Source: Bradyrhizobium rifense (lineage in GTDB: Bacteria; Pseudomonadota; Alphaproteobacteria; Rhizobiales; Xanthobacteraceae). From it: DNA of 64,000 bases. Within the stretch, counting starts at the first letter, position 1. Every line of letters begins with the position of its first letter. Both the position numbers and the translations under genes were made by a program. The stretch spans positions 161,013 through 225,012 of the forward strand of contig NZ_VSSS01000016.1 of NCBI RefSeq assembly GCF_008123425.1, written 5' to 3'. The notes beneath the pieces are model-generated. The model made no database searches. It was given only the letters and a program-made list of their open reading frames with translations, and was not told the origin of the DNA. Positions 36,072-44,857 of this stretch are shown here, piece after piece.

Positions 36072-37100
36072 ATGGCTCTTGCCCGTACCCGCCGCAGCGA
36101 AACCGGCTTCAACTACTGGCCCGGATTCGTCGACGCGCTGTCGACGCTGGTGCTGTCGATCGTTTTCCTGCTGTCGGTGTTCCTGGTCGTGCAGTTCTTC
36201 CTGTCGCAGGAGGTGACCGGCAAGGACAAGGCGCTGGAGCAGCTCAACGCCAAGATCGCCCAGCTCAACGAGCTCTTGTCGCTGGAGAAGCTCGGCAAGC
36301 TGACGCTCGACGACCAGGTCTCGCAATTGAAGGCCGGCCTCGCGTCCGCCGAGAGCGAGCGCGACCGCATCAAGGGCCTCTATGACGGGCTCGCCGCCGC
36401 CGGCAACGACGCGCAGGGCAAGAGCTCCGAGCTCGGCAAGGCGCTCGACTCCGAGAAGGCGGTCTCGGCGCGAGCGCTGGCGCAGATCGAGGTGCTGAAC
36501 CAGCAGATCAGCGCGCTGCGCCGGCAATTGGCGGCCCTCGAAGAGGCGCTCGATGCCAGCGAGAAGCGCGACAAGGAATCGCAGAACCGCATTGCCGATC
36601 TGGGTTCTCGTCTGAATGTTGCCTTGGCGCAGCGCGTGCAGGAATTGTCGCGCTACCGCTCCGAATTCTTCGGCCGCCTCCGCACCATTCTCGGCAACCG
36701 ACCCGACATCCGAATCGTCGGCGATCGCTTCGTGTTCCAGTCCGAAGTATTCTTTGACACCGGTCAGGCGACCCTGCTGCCGGAAGGCCGCGCCGAGCTC
36801 GATACATTGGCAACAGCGCTGATCGAGCTCGACAAGAAGATCCCGAACGAGATCCCCTGGGTGCTGCGCGTCGATGGCCACACTGACGTGCGGCCGGTCA
36901 ACGGTCCGAACTTCAAATCCAACTGGGACCTGTCGGCCGCCCGTTCGATCTCGGTGGTGCAATATCTGATCACGCTCGGCGTACCCGCCCAGCGCCTGGT
37001 TGCCGCCGGCTTCGGCGAATTCCAGCCGCTCGACACCGCCAACACCGAGGACGCCTACAAACGCAACCGCCGCATCGAGCTGAAGCTGACGGAGCGGTAG
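36072..37100 (+). CDS. OmpA/MotB-like peptidoglycan-binding protein with coiled-coil stalk
   Basis: A 342-aa protein. One N-terminal membrane helix (VDALSTLVLSIVFLLSVFLV) is followed by a long coiled coil of about 150 residues (LEQLNAKIAQLNELLSLEKL and on) and a C-terminal OmpA domain: VDGHTDVRPVNG, SNWDLSAARSISVVQYL, FGEFQP and NRRIELKLTER. The OmpA domain holds peptidoglycan while the helix pairs with the MotA/ExbB-like channel. The long coiled coil exceeds that of flagellar MotB and resembles bactofilin- or TolR-type envelope motors. The stop TAG shares its last base with the GTG start of the GNAT gene. Confidence 0.88.
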   Translation: MALARTRRSETGFNYWPGFVDALSTLVLSIVFLLSVFLVVQFFLSQEVTGKDKALEQLNAKIAQLNELLSLEKLGKLTLDDQVSQLKAGLASAESERDRIKGLYDGLAAAGNDAQGKSSELGKALDSEKAVSARALAQIEVLNQQISALRRQLAALEEALDASEKRDKESQNRIADLGSRLNVALAQRVQELSRYRSEFFGRLRTILGNRPDIRIVGDRFVFQSEVFFDTGQATLLPEGRAELDTLATALIELDKKIPNEIPWVLRVDGHTDVRPVNGPNFKSNWDLSAARSISVVQYLITLGVPAQRLVAAGFGEFQPLDTANTEDAYKRNRRIELKLTER

Positions 37101-37546
37101 TGAGCGCGCTCCACCTCCGCCCCTACGTAGACGCCGACGAAGCGGCGACGATCGACCTCTGGCATCGCACCTGGCAGCAGGCCTATCCGCAGATCGATTT
37201 TGCCGCGCGGGTGGAGTGGTGGCGCGAGCGCTGGCGCAACGAGCTGGTGCCGACGGCCGCGATCGTGGTTGCCGAACAGGACGGCGCGCTGACCGGTTTC
37301 GTCACCATCGACGGCGACGGCTATCTCGACCAGCTCGTGGTCGATCCCGAGCATTGGGGCTCGGACGCGGCAAGGCTGCTGGTCGACGAAGCCAAGCGTC
37401 TGTCACCCGCCGGCGTCACGTTGCTGGTCAACAAGGACAACGCCCGCGCCGTTCGCTTCTACGAGCGTAACGGCTTTGCGCATGCCGGCGACGATGTGAA
37501 CCCGACCTCGGGACGGCCCGTGCTGAAGATGGCGTGGCGGCCGTGA
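37100..37546 (+). CDS. GNAT family N-acetyltransferase
   Basis: A 148-aa protein with GTG start at 37100, overlapping the preceding stop by one base. GNAT features are LRPYVDADEAATIDLWHRTW (motif C), YLDQLVVDPEHWGSDAARLL (motif A, with acetyl-CoA-binding loop) and ARAVRFYERNGFAHAGD (motif B). The acceptor cannot be predicted. Tight coupling to the OmpA/MotB-like gene may only reflect shared transcription. Confidence 0.88.
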   Translation: MSALHLRPYVDADEAATIDLWHRTWQQAYPQIDFAARVEWWRERWRNELVPTAAIVVAEQDGALTGFVTIDGDGYLDQLVVDPEHWGSDAARLLVDEAKRLSPAGVTLLVNKDNARAVRFYERNGFAHAGDDVNPTSGRPVLKMAWRP

Positions 37547-37613
37547 CTGATGTCACGGAGAAGCCCTGCGCGGTTTGCTAGTGTCGCAACCGGCAAGCAA
37601 ATGGAGAAGATCG

Positions 37614-37883
37614 ATGCGGCTGAGCGATCTGGCCAAGGGGTCTTCGGTCTTTCTGGGCGTCATCGTCGCCGGCTATGTGTCGACGATCTACGTCGACCAG
37701 CGCCTCGCGCCGCCGCCCAAGACGCCAAGTGAGACGACGAGTTCGCCAGCGCCAACGAGCACGCCCGCTCCGACAGACAGTCCGGCTCCGGCCAACAGCG
37801 GAGCACCCTGTATCGGCGAAGGCGGCAGCTGGAAGAACTGGCCGTGGCCGAACGTGCCGATGGGCTCGCCGAAGTGCCCGTGA
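37614..37883 (+). CDS. Small membrane-anchored Pro/Thr-rich protein
   Basis: An 89-aa protein from ATG 37614 with GGAGAAG as ribosome binding site; the frame is open from 37575. One N-terminal hydrophobic segment (SSVFLGVIVAGYVSTIYV) is followed by a Pro/Ser/Thr/Ala linker of about 35 residues and a short C-terminal tail with two Cys (GAPCIGEGGSWKNWPW and ending PKCP). The two Cys could form a disulfide in the periplasm. I do not recognise a family. It ends the channel/OmpA operon. Confidence 0.65.
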   Translation: MRLSDLAKGSSVFLGVIVAGYVSTIYVDQRLAPPPKTPSETTSSPAPTSTPAPTDSPAPANSGAPCIGEGGSWKNWPWPNVPMGSPKCP

Positions 37884-37912
37884 GCGCGGTCAAGTGCGCG
37901 AAAACCAAATTG

Positions 37913-38002
37913 GCGAAAACGACCCCATGCACAGTAGCGCCGCAGTCGCCGGCAGCTAACGCTGACGGCGCCGAAGACATTGACACGTCGGGCAAAACAG
38001 GC
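37913..38002. repeat. Bipartite repeat F, copy 2
   Basis: The left arm GACCCCATGCACAGTAGC lies at 37921-37938 and the right arm CGTCGGGCAAAACAGG at 37986-38001. They are separated by about 40 bp that include the inverted GCCGGCAGC / GCTGACGGC pair. Copy 1 is at 5536-5793. This copy marks the left border of the transporter/GntR unit. Confidence 0.72.
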
Positions 38003-38136
38003 AGACAAATCGATCATGGGCCAGATGCCCTTGGTCAGCTCCATTGCAGCAGATACCACAAAGGGCCGGCACACTGATCTTTGGCCAAGCGGTTGAGAGT
38101 GCGCCCGACCGTTTCCAGGCACACTCTCTTCGATTT

Positions 38137-39462
38137 TCAGCCGATCTCGTCGGACAGTGAGCGGGATCGCGTTTCGGGTGCGACAATCGCGGCGATAAGG
38201 CTCACCAATGCGAGACCTGCGAGCCAGGCCGGAGCCGGCCAATAATTTCCGCCGGCCCATTTGACCAAGGCTGTCGCGATCAGAGGGGTCAATCCACCGC
38301 CGAGTGCGGCTGACAATTGATACCCGAGAGAAGCTCCGGTGTAGCGGACACTGGTCTTGAACAATTCGGGACCGAACGATCCCATGATTCCGAACAGGAC
38401 ACCGTTGGATATTCCGCCGATGGCCATGCCGAGGAAGATCAACGACGTGACCTTCGTGTTCACCAGCCAAAATAGTGGAAAGGCGAACAGGATCGTGAAG
38501 ATCGCTGCCGCGATGAAGACCGGCCGGCGTCCGATCCGATCGGAAAACGCGCACACCGGGACAATGATCAGCAGTTCGGTGATCGCAAATGTCAGAACGC
38601 CGTTGAGCATCAGCTCCCTGGGCAGGCCGAGACTTGTCGAGCCGTACGCGACCATGAAGGTCACATAGACGTAGAAGCCGCCGCTGGTCACAAGAAACAG
38701 CCCGCCCGCGAGCAGAACCTGACGCCACTGGGTCCGCAACGTTTCCACCAGCGGAAATGCCGCGATTGCGTTCGTACGTTTCGCCTTCGCAAAGGCCTGG
38801 CTTTCCGGCATCGAGAACCTGGCGAACGCGCCGACAACCACCAGCACGAGACTCAGGAGGAAAGGCAGTCGCCAGCCCCACGAGGCGAATTGTTCAGTAC
38901 CGACCAATGCTGTGGTCGAAGCGAAGACCAATGTCGCGATCACTAGTCCCGCAGGAGAGCCCAACTGTGGAAGGCTGCCCAGGAGCCCGCGGCGCGTTTG
39001 CGCCTCGCCTTCGGTCATGACCAGCACGGCGCCGCCCCATTCGCCGCCCAAGCCGATACCCTGGATGAGGCGGAGAAGCACGAGGAGGATAGGCGCGAAT
39101 ACGCCAATGGTAGCGTAGTTCGGAAGGCATCCGACCAGGAGGGTCGCAACCCCCGTCAGCAGGAACGTCGTGATGAGCGTCGACTTGCGACCGATGCGAT
39201 CACCCATGTGCCCGAAGATAATCGCTCCGATCGGGCGAGCGAGAAAACCGACAGCGAAAGTGGCGAATGAGAGCAGCGTGCCGGCCAAGGGGTCGAAGTT
39301 CGGGAAGAACTGCGAGTTGAAAATGAGCGCCGCGGCCAAGCCGTAGACTTGGAAGTCGTACCATTCGATCGTGGTGCCGACGGTGGCTGCCAGAGCAGTC
39401 CGGGAGAGCGAACTGGCTCGCTCATCGGTCGCAATTATCGTCGTCTCAGAGATCTCTGCCAT
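38137..39462 (-). CDS. MFS transporter, metabolite:proton symporter (MHS) type
   Basis: A 441-aa permease with 12 predicted membrane segments. GTTIEWYDFQVYGLAAALIF and PIGAIIFGHMGDRIGRKSTL are hallmarks of the MHS subfamily, which imports organic acids, betaines and osmolytes. GGAG 8 bp upstream of ATG 39462 supports the start. It is divergent from a GntR regulator across about 90 bp that contain a palindrome, so it is probably controlled by it. Base composition looks slightly less GC-rich than in flanking housekeeping genes. Confidence 0.9.
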   Translation of the reverse strand: MAEISETTIIATDERASSLSRTALAATVGTTIEWYDFQVYGLAAALIFNSQFFPNFDPLAGTLLSFATFAVGFLARPIGAIIFGHMGDRIGRKSTLITTFLLTGVATLLVGCLPNYATIGVFAPILLVLLRLIQGIGLGGEWGGAVLVMTEGEAQTRRGLLGSLPQLGSPAGLVIATLVFASTTALVGTEQFASWGWRLPFLLSLVLVVVGAFARFSMPESQAFAKAKRTNAIAAFPLVETLRTQWRQVLLAGGLFLVTSGGFYVYVTFMVAYGSTSLGLPRELMLNGVLTFAITELLIIVPVCAFSDRIGRRPVFIAAAIFTILFAFPLFWLVNTKVTSLIFLGMAIGGISNGVLFGIMGSFGPELFKTSVRYTGASLGYQLSAALGGGLTPLIATALVKWAGGNYWPAPAWLAGLALVSLIAAIVAPETRSRSLSDEIG

Positions 39463-39522
39463 ATTTCAACTCCTTACGCGCTGACTGCGCCTCGAAAGGC
39501 CCTTGATTTCGTATCGATCTTC

Positions 39523-39536
39523 GATTATCGATAATC
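39523..39536. promoter_or_regulatory. Palindromic candidate operator in MFS/GntR divergent promoter
   Basis: GATTATCGATAATC is a perfect 14-bp palindrome in the middle of the divergent region, with a second TATCGAT 9 bp to its left. FadR/FCD-type GntR proteins bind short palindromes of this kind and commonly regulate their own gene and the divergent one. The binding protein is inferred to be the adjacent GntR. Confidence 0.5.
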
Positions 39537-39550
39537 TAAGATCACGCGAT

Positions 39551-40258
39551 ATGACAGGAATGTCAAGAATGACCCTATCCGACGCCCTCGCCGGCATCTC
39601 GGCCGTCAAGCTCTCGACCTCGGACCTCATCGCCGAGCAGTTGCGTCGTGCGATCCTCCTGGGAACGATCTCCGGCGGCGCACAGCTCAAGCAAAACGAC
39701 GTCGCTGCGCGGTTTGGCGTCAGCGTTGCGCCCGTGCGCGAAGCGCTTCAGCGGCTGATCGCCGACGGACTGGCGGTGCTGCATCCCAACCGCGGTGTGA
39801 CCGTCTCTCAGATCTCGGAGCAAGACTTTCTTGAGATCGCCGAGTTGCGCAGTCTGCTCGAACCGCATGCGCTGCGTCACTCGGCCCCACGTCTCACCAC
39901 GGCCGACCTGCAATATTCCGAGGCCGTTCTGGCCAGGGCCGCCCAGGCGTCGGATTCGCTCGATCGCGCCAACCTGCACTGGGAGTTTCATCGCAGCCTG
40001 TACAAGCGTGCCGAGCGGCCGCGTCTGCTCGCGCAAATTGGCGGCCTGTACCAGGGGATCAACCGTTACCTGCTTCCGGAGTGGGCCAATTCCGGCCTCA
40101 GCTCCGACTGGGTCGACAGCCATCTCCTCATCGTCTCGAAGATTCGCGATGGCGACATCGAAGACGCCTGCCGCTTGATTGTCGATCAGACAGACGCGTC
40201 GACCAAGCGCTTGCAGGCGCACCTGCATCGGGAAGAACTTTCCAAGGAAGAGAAGTAA
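39551..40258 (+). CDS. GntR family (FCD/FadR-type) transcriptional regulator
   Basis: About 235 aa; ATG 39551 is chosen, with 39560 and 39569 also possible. The winged helix is visible in LIAEQLRRAILLGTISGGAQ and NDVAARFGVSVAPVREALQR. The C-terminal FCD domain has ELRSLLEPHALRHS and LHWEFHRSLYKRAERP, with His ligands for metal or organic-acid binding. It should repress the divergent transporter and its own operon until the substrate arrives. The HAD gene begins directly at its stop (TAAATG), so the three plus-strand genes form one operon. Confidence 0.9.
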   Translation: MTGMSRMTLSDALAGISAVKLSTSDLIAEQLRRAILLGTISGGAQLKQNDVAARFGVSVAPVREALQRLIADGLAVLHPNRGVTVSQISEQDFLEIAELRSLLEPHALRHSAPRLTTADLQYSEAVLARAAQASDSLDRANLHWEFHRSLYKRAERPRLLAQIGGLYQGINRYLLPEWANSGLSSDWVDSHLLIVSKIRDGDIEDACRLIVDQTDASTKRLQAHLHREELSKEEK

Positions 40259-41002
40259 ATGCTCGAATTCTCAAAATTCAAACTGCTGACGTTCGATTGC
40301 TACGGCACGCTGATCGACTGGGACACCTCCATATCGAAGCTGGTGCAGCCATGGCTCCTGGAGATGAATTCTCAGGTCCCTCCGGAACTCGTCGTAAGCA
40401 CATTCGCTCTCATGCAGGCCAAGCATCAGCAGACGCGCCCGACCTTGCTTTACCCCGAAGTGCTCCGACGCTCGTGGCGGGACATCGAAGAGCAGTTTGG
40501 CTGGGATGAAAACCCTGCCCGCGCGGGCGAGTTCGCGCGATCCGTGCCGTTCTGGCGTCCATTCGCGGACACTGTCGAGAGCCTGCGATATCTCAGCCAG
40601 TACTTCGCGCTTGGCATCCTCTCGAATGTCGACAATTCTTCGCTCGCAGGCACGCTCAGGATGCTGGAAGTGCCGTTCCTGTTCACGGTCACGGCGGAAG
40701 ACGTGAGCTCTTACAAGCCCGGCCAACCGCATTTCGATGCGGCATTCGAACAAGCTGCGCGGCACCGGATCGAAAGGAAAGAGATACTCCACGTCGCCCA
40801 AAGCAAGCACCACGATATCACACCCGGCAACCGGCTTGGCCTGACGACCGTCTGGGTGAACCGCCGCCATGGAAAGAAAGGCACCGGAGCGACCCTGGCG
40901 GCCACTGCCGATCCGTCGTTGACCGTCAACTCGCTTGCCGAGCTGGTCGATTTGCACAAATCGGCGCAAGTCGCGTCGCGACCGGTCTCATTGCCGCAAT
41001 GA
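40259..41002 (+). CDS. HAD-superfamily hydrolase, haloacid dehalogenase type II-like
   Basis: A 247-aa protein. LLTFDCYGTLIDWD holds the nucleophile Asp13; the Tyr two residues later (DxY) matches dehalogenase-like members rather than phosphatases with DxD. Further motifs are GILSNVDNSS (motif II), SYKPGQPHFDAAFE (motif III Lys) and HVAQSKHHDITPGNRLG (motif IV). The substrate may be a 2-haloacid or a phosphorylated metabolite. The operon with a GntR regulator and an aminotransferase suggests catabolism of an amino or halogenated acid. Its stop overlaps the aminotransferase start (ATGA). Confidence 0.85.
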   Translation: MLEFSKFKLLTFDCYGTLIDWDTSISKLVQPWLLEMNSQVPPELVVSTFALMQAKHQQTRPTLLYPEVLRRSWRDIEEQFGWDENPARAGEFARSVPFWRPFADTVESLRYLSQYFALGILSNVDNSSLAGTLRMLEVPFLFTVTAEDVSSYKPGQPHFDAAFEQAARHRIERKEILHVAQSKHHDITPGNRLGLTTVWVNRRHGKKGTGATLAATADPSLTVNSLAELVDLHKSAQVASRPVSLPQ

Positions 41003-42252
41003 TCATCGACAGATTCGTCGCGCTGGCCACCGCTCACGCGCCGGGCCAGGAAGTACGTCAGGCCGCGGGAGATGTCGGCAACCTGATGCGTGGCCGGAAA
41101 TTGTCCGGACGCCCGGTCGATTTCTCGCACGGTGACGTCGATGCCTTCCTGCCGACGCCCGGTGCTTCCGATCATTTTTTGGAGGCGCTCGCGGCCGGAG
41201 GACGGCAGGCCTACACAGAGTACCGCGGAACGGCCGACATCCGCGCCGGGCTGTCCGAAGCGCTCGCCACGTTCACAGGCGCGCCCGTCTCCGCCGACGA
41301 CGGCACGATCGTCACGCCGGGCACGCAAGGCGCCCTGTTCCTGGCGGTCGCGTCGCTGGTCAGCCCCGGCGATCAAGTGGCGATTGTCCAGCCGGACTAT
41401 TTTGCCAACCGAAAGCTCGTCGAATTCTTCGGCGGGCGTCCGGTACCGGTGACGATGGATTATCTCTGCGGCTCCGACGAAGCCGGTCTCAACCTCGTAC
41501 AGCTTCAAGCCGCGTTCGAAGCTGGCGCGCGCGTATTTCTGTTCTCGAATCCGAACAATCCGACCGGCGCTGTCTATTCCAAGCGAGAAATCGTGGAGAT
41601 CGCCCGGCTCGCCGCCGCGTTTGGCGTGACAATCATCGCCGATCAACTCTACGCCCGACTTCTTTATCCGAACGAGGCTTATGCGCATATCCGCGCCGCC
41701 GGACTGCCGGCGGAGCGCATCATCACCATCATGGGCCCATCGAAGACGGAGTCGCTGAGCGGCTACAGGCTGGGTATCGCATTCGGTGCGCCGGCGGTCA
41801 TCGAGCGGATGGAGAAGCTGCAGGCTATCGTCTCGCTGCGCGCCGCAGGCTACAATCAGGCGGTTCTTCGCACATGGTTTCGAGAGCCGGCGGGCTGGCT
41901 GGAAGAGCGGATCTTGAAACATCAAGCGATCCGCAACGATCTTCTTGGTGTTCTTCGCGACGGAGGACTGGCTACCCGCGAGCCGCAGGCCGGGAGTTAT
42001 CTGTTCCCGACGCTGCCACCGCTCGCGGTCGAGCTAGCGGATTTCGTACGGTTGCTGCGCCATCAGGCAGGCGTCATCGTGACGCCCGGTACTGAGTTCG
42101 GTCCCTACCCGAACAGTATCCGGCTGAATTTTTCTCAAGATCACACCGAGGCGGTGGCGGCGGGACAGCGTATCGTCGAGATGGCGCGTCGGTATCGGAG
42201 GCGAGGCCCGCCTCACGCCCCCTCGAACTGCAACCTCGCGAGCCGCGCATAG
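40999..42252 (+). CDS. PLP-dependent class I/II aminotransferase
   Basis: A 417-aa fold-type I enzyme. [15 protein letters not shown] is the substrate/cofactor loop, [12 protein letters not shown] follows, and [18 protein letters not shown] holds the PLP-binding Lys (around residue 250). The C-terminal arginine region is SIRLNFSQ. After [20 protein letters not shown] and the expected end near MARRYR, about 18 extra residues ([15 protein letters not shown]) are encoded by DNA that is antisense to the 3' end of the ABC exporter gene, a 40-bp convergent overlap. This suggests loss of the native stop at an insertion junction. The amino donor is unknown. Confidence 0.88.
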   Translation: MIIDRFVALATAHAPGQEVRQAAGDVGNLMRGRKLSGRPVDFSHGDVDAFLPTPGASDHFLEALAAGGRQAYTEYRGTADIRAGLSEALATFTGAPVSADDGTIVTPGTQGALFLAVASLVSPGDQVAIVQPDYFANRKLVEFFGGRPVPVTMDYLCGSDEAGLNLVQLQAAFEAGARVFLFSNPNNPTGAVYSKREIVEIARLAAAFGVTIIADQLYARLLYPNEAYAHIRAAGLPAERIITIMGPSKTESLSGYRLGIAFGAPAVIERMEKLQAIVSLRAAGYNQAVLRTWFREPAGWLEERILKHQAIRNDLLGVLRDGGLATREPQAGSYLFPTLPPLAVELADFVRLLRHQAGVIVTPGTEFGPYPNSIRLNFSQDHTEAVAAGQRIVEMARRYRRRGPPHAPSNCNLASRA

Positions 42253-44042
42253 AGCCCGTTCGCAGCGACAAGCTCGGCATGCGTGCCCTGCTCGACGATC
42301 TTGCCCTGGTCCATCACCAGGATGCGATCACAGGACAGCACCGTGGCGAGACGATGCGCGATCACCAGAGTGGTGCGGTGGCTCATCAGCTCCTCGAGCG
42401 CGGTCTGCACCAACGTCTCGCTTTCGGCGTCGAGTGCGGAGGTGGCTTCATCGAGCAACAGCAGCGGCGCATCGCGCAGGATGGCGCGCGCAATCGCGAT
42501 GCGCTGGCGCTGGCCGCCGGAGAGCGTCACGCCGCGCTCGCCGAGCGGGGTGTCGAAACCTTCGGGCAGGCGCCGGATGAACTCGGTGGCATGCGCGAGC
42601 TCGGCGGCACGCTCGACCTCGGCATCGGTCGCATCGGGCCGGCCGAAGCGGATGTTCTCGCGCGCGCTCGCCGCGAACACGTTGGATTCCTGCGGCACCA
42701 AAGCGATGCGGGACCGGAAATCGCGCGGGTCGGAAGACTTCACCGGCACGCCGTCGAGTGAGATCGCGCCGCCCCGCGGATCGTAGAAGCGCAGCAGCAG
42801 ATGAAAGATCGTGCTCTTGCCGGCGCCGGACGGGCCGACGATCGCAACCTTCTCGCCGGGCCGCACCGTGAACGACACGGCGTCGAGCACGTTGACGTCG
42901 GGCCGCGCCGGATAAGAGAAGCTGACGTGATCGAAGCCGACCTCGCCGCGGCCGGGCACCGGCAGCGCGCGCGGCGACGCCGGCGCCCTGATGTCGGGCT
43001 GCACGTGCAGGATCTCGAACAGGCGTTCCGCAGCGCCTGATGCAGCCGAAACCTCGCCCCAGACCTCGCTGAGCTGGCCGAGGCCTGCGGCCGCGAAGGC
43101 CGCATAGAGCACGAACTGACCGAGCCGGCCCGGCGTGATCGCGCCGGTGAGCACGTCATGCGAGCCGATCCAGAGGATCCCGACCACGCTTGCGAACACG
43201 ATGAAGATGACGATGGCGGTGAGAACCGCGCGAGCTTGCGTGGACGTGCGCGCGGCCTCGTAGGCCTGCTCGACCTCGCCGCCAAAACGCTTCGCGGCCA
43301 GGCCTTCGCTGGTATAGGCCTGCACGGTGCGGATCGCGCCAATCAGCTCGCCTGCATAGGCGGACGCGTCGGCAAGCGTATCCTGCGCATTGCGCGACAG
43401 CCGCCGCACCCAGCGCCCGAAGGCAACCAGGGGCAGCACAATCAAGGGGATCGCAAGCAGCACGAAGCCGGACAGACGCGGGCTGGTGATCACCATCATC
43501 GTCGCCGCGCCGAAGAACATCATCAGATTGCGCAGCGCGATCGAGACGGAGGCGCCGACCGCGGATTTGATCTGCGTGGTGTCGGCGGTGAGCCGCGACA
43601 CCAGTTCGCCGCTGCGCGCGGAATCGAAGAAGGCCGGCGAGAGCGACAACAGATGCGCAAACACGTCGCGCCTGAGATCGGCAACAATGCGCTCGCCGAT
43701 CGTCATCACGAGGTAGTAACGCGACGCGCTTGCCAGTGCGAGCACGGCGACCACCGCGATCATCACCGAGAAGTAGCTGTTGATCATCGCGATGCCTTCC
43801 GGCGTCAGGCCGAAATCGATCATCCGACGCACCGCGACCGGCACCAGCAGCGTGGTCAGCGCCGCGACCGTCAGCGAGACGAAGGCGAGCGCCGCCCGGC
43901 CGCGATAGCGGGCCACGTAAGGCGCAAGCGCCATCAGCGGCCGCAGCTTGGCGCGGCCCTTCTCAGGCTGCTCGATCAGCTCGGCTTCGATCGACGGGGC
44001 TTCTTCTGCGGGCCCGGTTTCAAGCCGTTCTACTGCGCTCAT
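42213..44042 (-). CDS. ABC exporter, ATP-binding/permease fusion (ABCB/MsbA-like)
   Basis: About 609 aa from ATG 44042 ([20 protein letters not shown]); the frame is open to 44207. Six membrane segments form the permease half ([20 protein letters not shown] first). The ATPase has Walker [16 protein letters not shown], signature [16 protein letters not shown], Walker [13 protein letters not shown] and [16 protein letters not shown]. It should work as a homodimer exporting lipids or drugs. It is convergent with, and overlaps, the aminotransferase, and divergent from rpmE. Confidence 0.93.
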   Translation of the reverse strand: MSAVERLETGPAEEAPSIEAELIEQPEKGRAKLRPLMALAPYVARYRGRAALAFVSLTVAALTTLLVPVAVRRMIDFGLTPEGIAMINSYFSVMIAVVAVLALASASRYYLVMTIGERIVADLRRDVFAHLLSLSPAFFDSARSGELVSRLTADTTQIKSAVGASVSIALRNLMMFFGAATMMVITSPRLSGFVLLAIPLIVLPLVAFGRWVRRLSRNAQDTLADASAYAGELIGAIRTVQAYTSEGLAAKRFGGEVEQAYEAARTSTQARAVLTAIVIFIVFASVVGILWIGSHDVLTGAITPGRLGQFVLYAAFAAAGLGQLSEVWGEVSAASGAAERLFEILHVQPDIRAPASPRALPVPGRGEVGFDHVSFSYPARPDVNVLDAVSFTVRPGEKVAIVGPSGAGKSTIFHLLLRFYDPRGGAISLDGVPVKSSDPRDFRSRIALVPQESNVFAASARENIRFGRPDATDAEVERAAELAHATEFIRRLPEGFDTPLGERGVTLSGGQRQRIAIARAILRDAPLLLLDEATSALDAESETLVQTALEELMSHRTTLVIAHRLATVLSCDRILVMDQGKIVEQGTHAELVAANGLYARLARLQFEGA

Positions 44043-44242
44043 TGGAATCCGACCAAAAGAGATAAGTCTGCTCCAGATAGGCCGGGGGACCGGTTGTGGC
44101 AAATCCGGGATGTCCCTTAAGCGGTGCCCGGTTCTCCTTGTCCCACAATGACTTGTTTTAGGGGGCTCCGTGGGGTATAGAGCCGCCAAATCCGTCATCG
44201 ACATCACTCAAGCGAGCGGCGCCGGTCGCCCTAGGAATTGCC

Positions 44243-44470
44243 ATGAAAGCCGAGATTCACCCGAATTATCATACGATTAAGGTCGTGATGACCGACGGAA
44301 CCGAGTACCTGACCCGCTCCACCTGGGGCAAGGAAGGCGACACGCTGAACCTCGACATCGACCCGAAGTCGCACCCGGCTTGGACCGGCGGCAACGCCCA
44401 GCTGATGGATCGCGGCGGCCGCGTCTCGCGCTTCCAGAAGAAGTTTTCGGGCTTCCTCAAAAAGGATTGA
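44243..44470 (+). CDS. rpmE: 50S ribosomal protein L31
   Basis: A 75-aa L31 starting [20 protein letters not shown], with [14 protein letters not shown] and HPAWTGG. It lacks the CxxC zinc pair of the zinc-type (C+) L31 and is the C- form normal in alphaproteobacteria. A textbook terminator follows 24 bp after its stop. It stands alone between the ABC exporter and a repeat-rich gap. Confidence 0.96.
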   Translation: MKAEIHPNYHTIKVVMTDGTEYLTRSTWGKEGDTLNLDIDPKSHPAWTGGNAQLMDRGGRVSRFQKKFSGFLKKD

Positions 44471-44493
44471 TCCAGGCCGCAAGGCTGGAGACG

Positions 44494-44530
44494 AAAAACG
44501 CCCCCGGGAAACCGGGGGCGTTTTTGTTTT
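44494..44530 (+). terminator. Intrinsic terminator of rpmE
   Basis: The stem CGCCCCCGG with its complement CCGGGGGCG and a GAAA-type loop is preceded by AAAAA and followed by TTTTTGTTTT. It is the strongest Rho-independent terminator in the window and can work on both strands, although no gene approaches from the right. Confidence 0.93.
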
Positions 44531-44559
44531 GGGAACCACCGTCGCGTTGCTACCAGACC

Positions 44560-44690
44560 CGTCATCCTGAGGTGCGAGCCGCGCGGCGCAGCGCGTCGCG
44601 TGGGGAGCCTCGAAGGATGAACGGCCGGGACGGAGCCGGGCCGTCGCCCTTCGAGCGCCGCTGAAGAAGCGGCCACCTCAGGGTGACGGT
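44560..44690. repeat. Palindromic intergenic repeat C, copy 2
   Basis: It starts GTCATCCTGAGGTGCGAGCC and has AGCCTCGAAGGATGA in the left half. The right half mirrors it with CGCCCTTCGAG and CCACCTCAGGGTGACGG. Related to copies at 14776-14889 and 45735-45845. Confidence 0.75.
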
Positions 44691-44736
44691 GTTGGTTTTG
44701 TGGGCGTGTCGTCGAACAAGGCGAAAGACCAGTAGT

Positions 44737-44818
44737 GTGGGCAAAGCGAAGCGTGCCCACGGACTTTCGCGGTCTTTAGAGAGAAATGGTGGGCACGGCG
44801 CTTTGCGCCTTTGCCCAC
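44737..44818. repeat. Inverted repeat G
   Basis: GTGGGCAAAGCGAAGCGTGC faces GCACGGCGCTTTGCGCC and TTTGCCCAC about 45 bp later. It is the only copy in the window. With repeat C copy 2 it fills the 387-bp gap between rpmE and the DUF1465 gene; nothing else is visible there. Confidence 0.65.
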
Positions 44819-44857
44819 TCGACGAGAGCGGGGCTTACAGCTACGGCAGCTGTGACC

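Noticed and set aside
34619..37100. Zorya-type defence (ZorA/ZorB)
   Set aside because: The channel and OmpA-like pair resembles ZorAB in outline, but no ZorC, ZorD or ZorE helicase/nuclease gene is present, and the neighbours are a VOC protein and a GNAT enzyme.
37688..38881. Minus-strand frame of 397 codons overlapping the MFS transporter
   Set aside because: Frameshifted reading of the same strand; the transporter frame has all MHS motifs and a good ribosome binding site.
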